Assembly: GCA_023134955.1 (NCBI GenBank)
Contig: JAGLUC010000257.1
Location: 1-19,777 of the forward strand
Length of the DNA stretch: 19,777 nt
Reading direction: 5' to 3'
DNA from: Methylococcales bacterium
GTDB lineage: Bacteria; Pseudomonadota; Gammaproteobacteria; Methylococcales; Methylomonadaceae
The position numbers and the translations under genes were made by a program. The notes under the pieces are model-generated. The model made no database searches, was not told the DNA's origin, and saw only the letters and a program-made list of their open reading frames with translations. Of the stretch, positions 6,851 to 13,898 are shown in pieces (the stretch's first letter is position 1; each line of letters opens with the position of its first letter).

Positions 6851-7029
6851 GGGCTTGTGTTGAGTTATTTGCTCCACCATCGCTAGTAAATTCCAAAAGT
6901 GAATTACCGCCGCATTTCATTTCAAAATAGTTTGGTTGTGAATACTTTTTAATGTTTTAAGTACTTTTCGGGGTCTGCCATAATTTCTTTTTTGAGATTG
7001 GACTCGAAGTATTTAAAGAATTTTCTCAT
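6851..7029 (-). pseudogene. Fossil small ORF ending at MITE copy A
   Basis: On the minus strand the ATG at 7029 opens a protein-like stretch starting MRKFFKYFESN, which stops at TAA (6951-6949) after 26 residues. One frame over, protein-like sequence continues (KYSQPNYFEMKCGGNS, then LLEFTSDGGANNSTQA) right up to the MITE. A single frameshift in an A-run near 6950 would join the two. If one copy of the TA is removed with the MITE, the frame reads GCC-CTA-TAA, so the ancestral gene ended within one codon of the insertion point. I do not recognise the family, and the ancestral product would be under 65 residues. Part of the apparent coding quality could be chance. Confidence 0.4.
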
Positions 7030-7093
7030 ACTTAACTATTGCCATAATCAAGTAATTTTTTCGGGCTATCACTTTTTATTAAACTAATAAAAG

Positions 7094-7123
7094 TTGACAG
7101 GCTTAATCGCTTAAAAATTTAAA
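7094..7123 (+). promoter_or_regulatory. Candidate promoter upstream of the membrane-protein genes
   Basis: A perfect -35 hexamer TTGACA (7094-7099) is followed, at 18 bases, by TTTAAA (7118-7123), a poor -10. The surrounding 7030-7311 stretch is AT-rich, shows no convincing ORF in any frame except the in-frame extension of the gene at 7312, and has no strong hairpin. Confidence 0.22.
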
Positions 7124-7311
7124 TATTTGAACAGGCAATATTAAGACACTTACCAATAATTTTATTTGTTGGCTTGAATTCTCCATAAATAGAAGCTATT
7201 ATTTTTTTATGGTAAATTTAACTTTCCTGAATTCATATAAATAAATTAACTTTAATAGAGTCTTTTGACCGTTATCTATTTACTATTCGCTATGGGGTAG
7301 CTGTAATATTA

Positions 7312-7935
7312 ATGATAGTAGGCGTAAATTACCTACTATCAGATCCCACTCGCGTAATTGTTAATTCCTCCCTTTTTATCACGACCATTTATTCAATCAC
7401 CTTTTTTAGCTGGTTGTTCATTAAACGTATATTTCGAATATATTACTTGTTATTTTTGCTGTGGCTAATGATTCCCTATGTGTATCTTGAACTGGTCCAG
7501 TTTCGGTTTAATGGGGGGATTGATTCAAGTTACGATACTTTATATTGTATCTCTTCATGGCTTATGTTTGTCCAAGGAATAGTTTGGCTTTTTTCATTTT
7601 ATCCACTAAGGTTATTATTTCAACCATTAATGGATAAACAACAAAATAGAATGGTTATGCAATATGTACTTGATAGAATTACTGACCAACTTAATCAGGA
7701 AACCCGGCAGCCAGATGACAGTTACAAAGCATGTATGATGGGGTTGCATCAATTATATAATTTGCTTGAGAAATTTCCCTTAGATGCTGAACCAACTACT
7801 TTCAAGAAAAAAATGTTAATCGCCATGAAAAATCATCAAAAGACATTTACCACCGAGTTCATTGATGACTATAATTCAGCCAAAGCATCAATAGGCAGCG
7901 TTATTATTGCTATCGAAAATCATCTGTTGGGGTGA
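7312..7935 (+). CDS. Membrane protein of unknown function with cytoplasmic C-terminal domain
   Basis: I do not recognise this family. The 207-residue product has hydrophobic segments at about 19-37, 42-61 and 78-97. After these comes a soluble, charged, helix-rich tail (about 105-207) that is probably cytoplasmic. The ATG at 7312 has no well-placed ribosome-binding site. The same frame stays open upstream to a TGA at 7228-7230 and keeps a hydrophobic, protein-like character (RYGVAVILMIVGVNYLL), but offers no ATG, GTG or TTG. So either a rare start codon is used, or the original N-terminus was lost and the first membrane segment is cut. It starts an apparent three-gene unit with the next two small membrane genes, 9 bases apart. 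Confidence 0.7.
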   Translation: MIVGVNYLLSDPTRVIVNSSLFITTIYSITFFSWLFIKRIFRIYYLLFLLWLMIPYVYLELVQFRFNGGIDSSYDTLYCISSWLMFVQGIVWLFSFYPLRLLFQPLMDKQQNRMVMQYVLDRITDQLNQETRQPDDSYKACMMGLHQLYNLLEKFPLDAEPTTFKKKMLIAMKNHQKTFTTEFIDDYNSAKASIGSVIIAIENHLLG

Positions 7936-7944
7936 GTACTAGAA

Positions 7945-8385
7945 ATGGATAAATCACCACTGTCTTGGCTGATCATTGTTCATTCAATTTTATCAATGAG
8001 CAGTTTGCTTGTGATTTTCTATTTAATACTTCCGGAGCTACCTAATATTATTGCAGTATTAGGGTTCTGGCTTATTCTTACAATTCTACCTCTGTACTTT
8101 CTAGTTTATATCAGTATTGGTCCACTGTTTCGAAATAAAGACACCATTACCGAAGCCGGTAAGATTGATGTTCTAACGGGGGCTTTTATACTTATCCCGT
8201 TAATCTGGACATCAACAATGAAGGAACTATTAACATGGGATGGTTTTCTTTTGCTTGTTATTGGCATTCTTCTTATCACATTAGGTATTTCACTTGTTCA
8301 TTCTCAAGATGAACAAGTAATTCCAGAAATAACAGATGACCCAGTAAAAACAACATGGTGGCCATGGGGCTCAGACGGATTATGA
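7945..8385 (+). CDS. Small four-helix membrane protein, function unknown
   Basis: A 146-residue, strongly hydrophobic protein with about four membrane segments (near 7-27, 34-57, 75-93 and 98-120) and a short polar tail ending in WWPWGSDGL. GGGTGAG lies about 8 bases before the ATG, inside the end of the preceding gene, and the gap between the two genes is only 9 bases, so they are probably co-transcribed. Its stop codon overlaps the start of a 32-codon ORF (ATGA). No family is recognisable. A helper or immunity-type membrane protein is possible but unsupported. Confidence 0.75.
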   Translation: MDKSPLSWLIIVHSILSMSSLLVIFYLILPELPNIIAVLGFWLILTILPLYFLVYISIGPLFRNKDTITEAGKIDVLTGAFILIPLIWTSTMKELLTWDGFLLLVIGILLITLGISLVHSQDEQVIPEITDDPVKTTWWPWGSDGL

Positions 8386-8480
8386 AAGGGATATTTATTT
8401 TAACTTTAGCATTCGTGCTATTGCCCAATTATTTTTGCAAGCAACATCATCTTGATCTACAAGAGTGTTTAAAACCATAA
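8382..8480 (+). CDS. 32-residue hydrophobic peptide, translationally coupled
   Basis: The ATG at 8382 overlaps the previous stop codon in an ATGA arrangement, typical of coupled translation. The peptide begins MKGIFILTLAFVLLPNYFC and ends KQHHLDLQECLKP. That gives one N-terminal hydrophobic segment, which could be a signal or a membrane anchor, then a short polar tail with Cys19 and Cys29. The residues before Cys19 do not fit a lipobox well. It ends 13 bases before the secreted ankyrin gene. It may be a genuine micro-protein or the truncated start of a longer secreted protein. Confidence 0.5.
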   Translation: MKGIFILTLAFVLLPNYFCKQHHLDLQECLKP

Positions 8481-8493
8481 GGTAAGGAAGACC

Positions 8494-9456
8494 ATGATAA
8501 AAAAACATCTAACAACATTATTATTACTTACAGTTTTTATTGCACCTAATGTAGGGGCTAATCCATGTTTTTCTGGCAAAGTAGAGTGTCAGGAAAACTA
8601 TTGGAAGAGCGTATCAGTAGCTGATATTGCCTATATTCATCAAGACGAAATCAATGCAAAAGGAAAGTATGGCTACAGGCCAGTTCACCATATTACTGCT
8701 TATAATAAAAATCCAGATGTATTGTCTGCACTTATTGAAGCAGGGGTAGATGTAAATACGCTTACCGATAATGGTTTAACGCCACTTCATTCAGCTGTTT
8801 GGAACAATCATAATCCACAGGTTATTGATGTATTAATCAAGGCTGGAGCCGATGTTAACGCAAAAGCAGATAGAGGTGAAACACCACTTTTTCTAGTGTC
8901 ACAGACTGATAATGTTGAGATTGTTCATGCCTTGATTAAAGCGAAGGCAGATGTGAATATTAAAGATAGTACTAACAGTACTGTACTTCATGCGGTAGTG
9001 CGAAATGGGGCTTCTGTTGAAATCGTAACTGCATTAATTCAGGCTGGTGCTGATGTGAATGCAAAAAGTATTTATCATGCAACACCACTTTATTTTGCAA
9101 CGCAACTTGATGAGGTTGTGGTATTGATAAAGGCAGGTGCAGATGTCAAAGCTCGTCAGGGTAATAATCAAATAGCTTTACATAGACAGCTTAGAAGTAT
9201 TATCGATCCTGATATTATTAAAACACAGGTAGAGGCTGGAGCTGATGTGAATGCACTTGATAATAAAGGGATGACACCACTTCATTATGCAGCAAGAGAG
9301 AATGAAAATTTAGCTATATTCACCATGTTGATTGAGTTAGGGGCTGATGTGACCATACGTGATAAAAATGGCTTCACAGCACATTCGCTTGTGGAGAGGG
9401 ATAACTCCTCAATTCAAAAACAAGAAATACTGCAAATATTGTTAGATGTAAAATAA
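8494..9456 (+). CDS. Secreted ankyrin-repeat protein
   Basis: A 320-residue protein with a clear signal peptide (MIKKHLTTLLLLTVFIAPNVGA, cut near residue 22) and about seven ankyrin repeats between roughly 58 and 318. Recognisable units are ALIEAGVDVNTLTDNGLTPL, VLIKAGADVNAKADRGETPL, ALIQAGADVNAKSIYHATPL and VEAGADVNALDNKGMTPLHY. Two cysteines (25 and 32) precede the repeats and could form a disulfide. Ankyrin repeats bind proteins, and the signal peptide places this one in the periplasm or outside. AGGAAG is 4 bases before the ATG. It follows the three small membrane-protein genes and is followed after one base by a decayed gene, so it may belong to a unit in which it binds a partner made nearby. 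Known periplasmic ankyrin proteins include catalase partners and immunity-like proteins; neither role is shown here. Confidence 0.9.
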   Translation: MIKKHLTTLLLLTVFIAPNVGANPCFSGKVECQENYWKSVSVADIAYIHQDEINAKGKYGYRPVHHITAYNKNPDVLSALIEAGVDVNTLTDNGLTPLHSAVWNNHNPQVIDVLIKAGADVNAKADRGETPLFLVSQTDNVEIVHALIKAKADVNIKDSTNSTVLHAVVRNGASVEIVTALIQAGADVNAKSIYHATPLYFATQLDEVVVLIKAGADVKARQGNNQIALHRQLRSIIDPDIIKTQVEAGADVNALDNKGMTPLHYAARENENLAIFTMLIELGADVTIRDKNGFTAHSLVERDNSSIQKQEILQILLDVK

Positions 9457-9457
9457 A

Positions 9458-10020
9458 ATGAAAAATCTTGAAGCATTTGAAGATTTAGGCTGGACAGAAT
9501 CAACGCTTAGTAATATGAAACTAGAAGGTACAACCTTTAGTTTGATTATGACGGATATTCTTTCATATGTACCCTAAGTTACCTATAAATATGTAAAAGT
9601 AAAAATTAAGGGCATCAAATATTTTAGAATGACTTTAAGGTCATTTATTAACGGGAAATATAAAGAGAGAGAACTCGTTGTTAATATTGCTGAGCCTGCC
9701 GATATCGATCCGCCAGTCTTCGAAGGTGTAGCGAAAGAAAATTCATTCACTAATACTGAAGCTACTATATTGTTGGGTTTCAACTGGTTTTGAAGCAGAA
9801 TCAGTTGCAATCGAAAGAACGGATGAAGTGTATGCTATTAATCGTTCCAAAAGTTTTCGCAGTAATGAAAAGTAGCCAGTATGAAGTTTACGTAATACGG
9901 GGAACCGATGACTTGAAGCCCCGTATTACACTTCGTTTCATACGGGCTACAATATGTGTTAAAAAAAGAGTGTCAAAACACCCTGCCAGAACTTTTGGGA
10001 CGATTAATAGAAACATCTAA
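9458..10020 (+). pseudogene. Decayed immunity-like gene, 3' end split by MITE copy B
   Basis: The ATG at 9458, one base after the ankyrin gene's stop, opens MKNLEAFEDLGWTESTLSNM and stops at TAA (9575-9577). The same frame continues as good protein (YKYVKVKIKGIKYFRM, later NIAEPADIDPPVFEGV) to TGA at 9791. Removing one T from the TTTT run (9788-9791) restores FEAESVAIERTDEVYA, which runs into the MITE. With the MITE and one TA removed, the frame reads GCT-AGA-AAC-ATC-TAA and ends at 10020. The ancestral protein was about 130 residues, in two visible blocks. The WTESTLSNM start and mixed beta content recall small immunity-type proteins of polymorphic-toxin loci, but I cannot name a family. Confidence 0.7.
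9836..10009 (-). mobile_element. MITE copy B (inverted relative to copy A)
   Basis: Read on the minus strand, this is the same 174-bp element as at 6677-6850, roughly 90% identical by eye, with the same TTAATCG ends and TA flanks (9836-9837 and 10008-10009). Differences are concentrated in the T-rich part next to the CTGGCAG end and in the loop of the central hairpin. The central hairpin here pairs TAGCCAGTATGAAG (9873-9886) with CTTCGTTTCATACGGGCTA (9931-9949) only imperfectly. It is inserted in the last codons of the decayed gene that starts at 9458. Confidence 0.88.
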
Positions 10021-10051
10021 TAAATGAATTAAGTCTCCAGAGGATTAAAAA

Positions 10052-10423
10052 ATGACAGACATGAGATCAAGTCGTAAGCACTATTTATTAGTGGCCTATC
10101 TGCCTACAGTTGTTACTACGATATATCTACTAGCCTTATGGATGCTAAGTTATCGTCAGTTACCTGCGTTAGAACGTATTTATGACAATGTTGGGGCCGA
10201 TTTACCGGTGTTGTTTGCAGCAATTAAGGCTGTTGGAATAAATGCACCACTTTATATTTCATTAATCAGTGTTGTTATTTTATTGTTAATTTACTTTAAG
10301 CATGAACTTGGGCTTTTTATCAGTGTGCTTTGGTTGGCTGCTGCTTTTTGGCTATCCTGGATGTTGATAAGCTTTCATAGCAGTGCTTGGATTTCTGTAG
10401 ACTTCTCTGTTGGAATTTTTTAG
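10052..10423 (+). CDS. Small three-helix membrane protein, function unknown
   Basis: A 123-residue protein with membrane segments near 12-33, 64-82 and 85-107. Between the first two lies the amphipathic stretch LPALERIYDNVGADLPVL, a pattern often seen in small inner-membrane proteins and loosely like GspF-type loops; no family is assigned. AGAGG is 7 bases before the ATG at 10052. The next gene starts 12 bases after the stop, so the two are probably one transcript. The start lies just downstream of MITE copy B, so any earlier promoter may have been displaced by the insertion. Confidence 0.78.
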   Translation: MTDMRSSRKHYLLVAYLPTVVTTIYLLALWMLSYRQLPALERIYDNVGADLPVLFAAIKAVGINAPLYISLISVVILLLIYFKHELGLFISVLWLAAAFWLSWMLISFHSSAWISVDFSVGIF

Positions 10424-10435
10424 TAGGATTCTTAT

Positions 10436-10669
10436 ATGCTGACTTTATTTATGTTCGTTGTTCTTATATTAGGACCACTGACTTATCTACTATTTTTTGC
10501 CGAAGATATATTTGATTATTCAAAATCAACTGCTCTTCTCTATATTGTAGGTTTGGCAGTTGGTTTTACATTATGGAAACCATTGGTGCCTATAACCTTA
10601 GCTATTGCATGGTGTTTTGTAATTGGCAGTTGGGCATGGATTGTTTGGAAAATGCTTCGTAATAAATAA
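10436..10669 (+). CDS. Small membrane protein (77 residues), function unknown
   Basis: Two to three hydrophobic segments (about 2-21, 33-50 and 52-72) separated by a short acidic loop, AEDIFDYSKS, with a basic C-terminus (WKMLRNK). The loop and tail suggest a cytoplasmic C-terminus. AGGA lies about 7 bases before the ATG. It follows the preceding membrane gene after 12 bases and is probably co-transcribed. No homologue is recognisable by eye. Confidence 0.72.
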   Translation: MLTLFMFVVLILGPLTYLLFFAEDIFDYSKSTALLYIVGLAVGFTLWKPLVPITLAIAWCFVIGSWAWIVWKMLRNK

Positions 10670-10822
10670 TAAAATATCAGAGTCTATTGATAATTATTCA
10701 TCTTTGTAGATTCGATATGCATCATTATAAAATAATCTACCTGAGCAACTCGCTAACGCCATTGATCTTATGCCAGATTATCAAAAGTATGTGTTTAGAA
10801 AAATAATAAACAGGAAAAAATA

Positions 10823-11626
10823 ATGAACAGTCATAAAAAAAATTTAAGCTCAATGGTATTTATAATTAGCTTGATTATATCCGTACAGGCTTATGCAGAT
10901 GCTGAGTTTTCTTTTGGTAATTGGGATGGTACTGCGCCTGAAATACAAGGAGATTGCTCTTTAAATCATTCCATTTCTAATGGCGATTTTGATTTTAGCA
11001 TTGCATGGAATGAAGGTTCTTCTATAGATCAGCGTAAAATTAAACTTGTCGCGATGATCAAGCCGAATAGTAAATCCCCTGAAATATCCAATCAGATTAA
11101 ACCGGGAATAATGGGCGGTATAACCGGAATAGTTAGTTTTATTTTTCAAAGAGATAATATCAAAAGCCCTATTAAGCCAAAAAATATTACATTTATAATT
11201 AATGAGTTTGATCGTATTAATGGCAATAAAATAAATCAAGACTGGATGGCAAGTATTATTGTTGAAACAGGCAAAAAACAATATGTATTTAAAAGTAGAA
11301 CCAGCAAACCATTTATGTTGGCAGGGATGGGTAATATTCCTGCAAATAAACGTATAACAACTGTCGCCTTTAATGTCGCAGAGCAAGTGGGGAAACATAA
11401 GGCATTATTACTTAGTGAGGATGTTTTTCATGCATTGACTTATGGTGATTTAAGGGTTCAGGTTAATGATTTTGATTCTAATACTTTTCTTTTTGCAATT
11501 GATGAAACACTACTTAGCAATGTCAAGAATAAAAAAGGACAAAAAGAGAATTTGTTAAATGCTCTTGTTCAATTAGATAATGCTGCTATAGATATGATAA
11601 ATAAAGGGCTTTGTCCGAATTATTGA
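10823..11626 (+). CDS. Secreted protein of unknown function
   Basis: A 267-residue product with a signal peptide (basic MNSHKKNLSS, then a hydrophobic core; probable cut after QAYA, residue 25). The mature part looks beta-rich, with alternating hydrophobic residues (FDFSIAWNEG, KIKLVAMIKP). It carries just two cysteines, at 45 near the mature start and 264 near the end, which could close the fold with a disulfide. AGGA is 8 bases upstream of the ATG at 10823. An antisense reading frame covers much of the gene but lacks any protein-like features. I do not recognise the family; a periplasmic protein is the safest statement. Confidence 0.8.
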   Translation: MNSHKKNLSSMVFIISLIISVQAYADAEFSFGNWDGTAPEIQGDCSLNHSISNGDFDFSIAWNEGSSIDQRKIKLVAMIKPNSKSPEISNQIKPGIMGGITGIVSFIFQRDNIKSPIKPKNITFIINEFDRINGNKINQDWMASIIVETGKKQYVFKSRTSKPFMLAGMGNIPANKRITTVAFNVAEQVGKHKALLLSEDVFHALTYGDLRVQVNDFDSNTFLFAIDETLLSNVKNKKGQKENLLNALVQLDNAAIDMINKGLCPNY

Positions 11627-11694
11627 GCGTTTTGTGCATAATAGGTGTTTTCTTATTTCTATAAATTCACTGTATATAAAACTATAAAGGAAGA

Positions 11695-12885
11695 ATGATG
11701 GCAACAGAACTTAGTGTCGTTAATGGGTTAGGTAAGAAAACAGAACTGCATTTATTTGCTAATGGTATTAAATCTGTTGAGGAGTTGCTTTTAAATGGCG
11801 AATCAATATTATTATTAACGCCAAGAATGACTAGTATCCGTGCCCAAAGTATTATGAGGGATGCTCGTGAGTTGGTAGATGTTAAGCCAACGAATTATCA
11901 GAGTGACAATGATTATAATCCTGCTAACAGTACACTTGATACAAGCGCTTTGACACTAAGTAAAAGATCAAAAGAAATAATTATTGAAGGAGAAAGAAAA
12001 ACTGATCTAACTAATAGTGATGATATTGAGAAAAGAATTATTGAATTAAAAACTGAGGCTAAAGCCAACTTGGCTCAAGAGAGTAGTCAGGGTGCGGAAC
12101 AAGCTTCACAAAAAACTGAACTCACACCTTCTCGTAATCTATTTGATGCTTTCTTTTATTTTATTTCTGTTGCTATTATTACATGGTTTTTAGCCTATCC
12201 CATATATGGAATATTAAATATTATGGAAATGACGCCTATTGTTAGTAATTGGTGGTTTGCAGGCTTCTTTATATTAGGAAGTTTCTTCGCTGCTTATTTT
12301 TATAATGATGAAGATCATCATTTAAAAATAATTTTCTTGGGCGCTATGCTTGTTATGAGTGTAGTTGCCATTGATGAGGATTTTTCTGAAGAAAGTATTG
12401 TAAATCTGACAACAATACAGCAAGAAAAAGAAGTAAATAAAACTACAGCTGTAACTGTTGTTGGTGTTAAAAATGGATTACGATCAGAGTTACAGAATCA
12501 AATTAACAATATGAAATGGATCTCATGTAACAAGAAAAAAAATTTAAAAACCTGTATCAATAATGCTCATAAAATACATTTCAACAACCTTAAAAATATT
12601 GTTCTAAGCACGGGTGGAGAATTTGAAGGTAGTATAAATACTGGATATAAATGGAGTGTTCCTGATTATGTTGATTTAGTGAGAATAGTTGATGCTAAAT
12701 ACAAGGAAAGACAACAGAAGTTGATAGTATTATCAGAATCATTGAATAAAGATCAAGAGGTTGTTGAGCAGAGGACTGATATTCTTCAGAGTGGAGGTGT
12801 AGAAAAAGAAGAGGGTGTAACTTTTTTTGAAGGTCTGTCTGATAAACTGGATCAAGTTAATAGGAAATATCAGCAAGACTGGTAA
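11695..12885 (+). CDS. Helix-hairpin-helix and membrane-domain fusion protein
   Basis: A 396-residue protein of unusual make-up. Residues 6-62 (LSVVNGLGKKTELHLFANG, then IKSVEELLLN) match the helix-hairpin-helix pattern of DUF4332-like and DNA-repair modules, in which GLGKKTE would be the first hairpin. A polar, low-complexity linker follows (about 65-148). Three membrane segments lie at about 152-175, 184-203 and 210-228. A charged C-terminal domain of about 165 residues ends the protein and contains a CxxxxxxxxTCI pair of cysteines (NCKKKNLKTC region, about 278-287). AAGGAAG precedes two consecutive ATGs (11695 and 11698), either of which may start translation. Such modules often bind DNA or mediate protein contacts. 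Tethering one to the membrane is odd, and its role is not inferred. Confidence 0.82.
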   Translation: MMATELSVVNGLGKKTELHLFANGIKSVEELLLNGESILLLTPRMTSIRAQSIMRDARELVDVKPTNYQSDNDYNPANSTLDTSALTLSKRSKEIIIEGERKTDLTNSDDIEKRIIELKTEAKANLAQESSQGAEQASQKTELTPSRNLFDAFFYFISVAIITWFLAYPIYGILNIMEMTPIVSNWWFAGFFILGSFFAAYFYNDEDHHLKIIFLGAMLVMSVVAIDEDFSEESIVNLTTIQQEKEVNKTTAVTVVGVKNGLRSELQNQINNMKWISCNKKKNLKTCINNAHKIHFNNLKNIVLSTGGEFEGSINTGYKWSVPDYVDLVRIVDAKYKERQQKLIVLSESLNKDQEVVEQRTDILQSGGVEKEEGVTFFEGLSDKLDQVNRKYQQDW

Positions 12886-13008
12886 CTTTAAGCTGAGCTA
12901 TACGATAAGGCTTTTATATTCACCGTAATGTTCTTATTTCTAAATTGCTTCTTGAGATAGAAAAGGGCCATAAATTTATTTTGTAATTGATTAATAAAGG
13001 ATGAAATT

Positions 13009-13380
13009 ATGTATATTATTTGGAGTGGTAGAGGCTTTTTAGTACTTGTAATACCTGTTATTGTAATGGCTCTTATCAATGACACAAACTTAATGTTCGG
13101 CGATATATCAGAAGGAAAAAGAATGGTTTATACATTGCTTATTTCGGGAGCAATTATTTATTTATTAGCCCAACATTATAATAAAGTGGCAGAAAGAAAA
13201 AGTATTATTCGGGCACAAGAGGGTAAAATCTCTACGATGAAGAAATTGTTTCGAGATGCATATCACGACCTACTTGGTGATTCAGCTGATAGGCCAAGAT
13301 TATTTTTTATACCGATGGCTTGGTGGGGAATTGTTTCACTCTTAATGGGGTTCTTTTTCTTATTTTTCCCTGATGTATAA
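13009..13380 (+). CDS. Small membrane protein with soluble central loop
   Basis: A 123-residue protein with hydrophobic segments near 8-24, 39-55 and 98-120. Between the second and third lies a charged loop (YNKVAERKSIIRAQEGKIST) that is probably cytoplasmic. AGGAT is 7 bases before the ATG. It lies 123 bases downstream of the helix-hairpin-helix fusion gene on the same strand, and it is the last rightward gene before a stretch of mainly leftward genes. No family recognised. Confidence 0.75.
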   Translation: MYIIWSGRGFLVLVIPVIVMALINDTNLMFGDISEGKRMVYTLLISGAIIYLLAQHYNKVAERKSIIRAQEGKISTMKKLFRDAYHDLLGDSADRPRLFFIPMAWWGIVSLLMGFFFLFFPDV

Positions 13381-13540
13381 ATGCGCTGTTCTATTTTCAT
13401 TGTTAGCATATGCCAGAGAGTTCAGACTTATCAAGTAAACGAAATGGTTGCTCTCAATTAAGGAAGGTGCATGCTTCACCCTATCATGAACAATTGCTAA
13501 GGCGATAGTTGATAAGCCTTCGCTTTAGTATATACATGTT

Positions 13541-13792
13541 TTATTTTGAAGAATTTGTATTCATCTGTTTCCATATTTTCGATCTACACTCTGCAGCAGA
13601 ATTGGCATGGGCAGATCCGATTTCATTATTTACTATAATAGCAGAAGCCGTAGCCTCGAAAAAACGCCCAACTTCAACTGAACTACAGGATGCGATAATT
13701 AAATTATCCTGTTTTACATAAGTCATTTTCATGCGGGCATGGGCGCTAGAATGAAATATAAGTAATACTAAAATTAATAAATAACCCTTCAT
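13541..13792 (-). CDS. Small secreted protein (83 residues)
   Basis: The product has a signal peptide (MKGYLLILVLLIFHSSAHA, cut near residue 19) and a mature part of about 64 residues with two cysteines (36 and 69), suited to one disulfide in the periplasm. GGGA lies about 7 bases before the ATG at 13792. It is convergent with the preceding rightward gene. A 70-codon frame on the opposite strand overlaps it but has no signal or codon logic. The family is unknown. Confidence 0.65.
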   Translation of the reverse strand: MKGYLLILVLLIFHSSAHARMKMTYVKQDNLIIASCSSVEVGRFFEATASAIIVNNEIGSAHANSAAECRSKIWKQMNTNSSK

Positions 13793-13898
13793 AAAATATT
13801 CCCGTAGATTTTTTAGTTCTTAAAAGTTATCAAATACATGCCCATACTCTTGAATTAGTAGAATTTGTTTCCAAAAATAAGGCTACTGCTTAGTTGGT

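Noticed and set aside
9583..9810. A 75-codon minus-strand frame
   Set aside because: It is antisense to the decayed gene, whose plus-strand translation is more protein-like, and no ribosome-binding site precedes it.
6677..10009. The whole MITE-flanked segment as one composite transposon
   Set aside because: Each copy has its own TA pair and its own interrupted reading frame, which is better explained by two independent insertions.
9790..10020. A 76-codon plus-strand frame starting MKQNQLQ
   Set aside because: It runs straight through MITE copy B and is in a different frame from the protein-like sequence of the decayed gene, so it is an artefact of the element.
10961..11398. A 145-codon minus-strand frame
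   Set aside because: It lies inside the secreted-protein gene, is rich in Cys, Phe, Asn and Ile typical of antisense reading, and has no recognisable domain or signal.
12888..13085. A 65-codon minus-strand frame
   Set aside because: It covers an intergenic gap and the start of the 13009 gene, with no ribosome-binding site and no domain.
13381..13461. A 26-codon ORF directly after the stop at 13380
   Set aside because: No ribosome-binding site, composition not protein-like and nothing to support it.
13499..13520. Hairpin AAGGC...GCCTT between convergent genes as a terminator
   Set aside because: Only 5 bp with a 12-base loop and no T-run on either strand.
13509..13721. A 70-codon plus-strand frame
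   Set aside because: It is antisense to the small secreted protein, which has a convincing signal peptide and ribosome-binding site.
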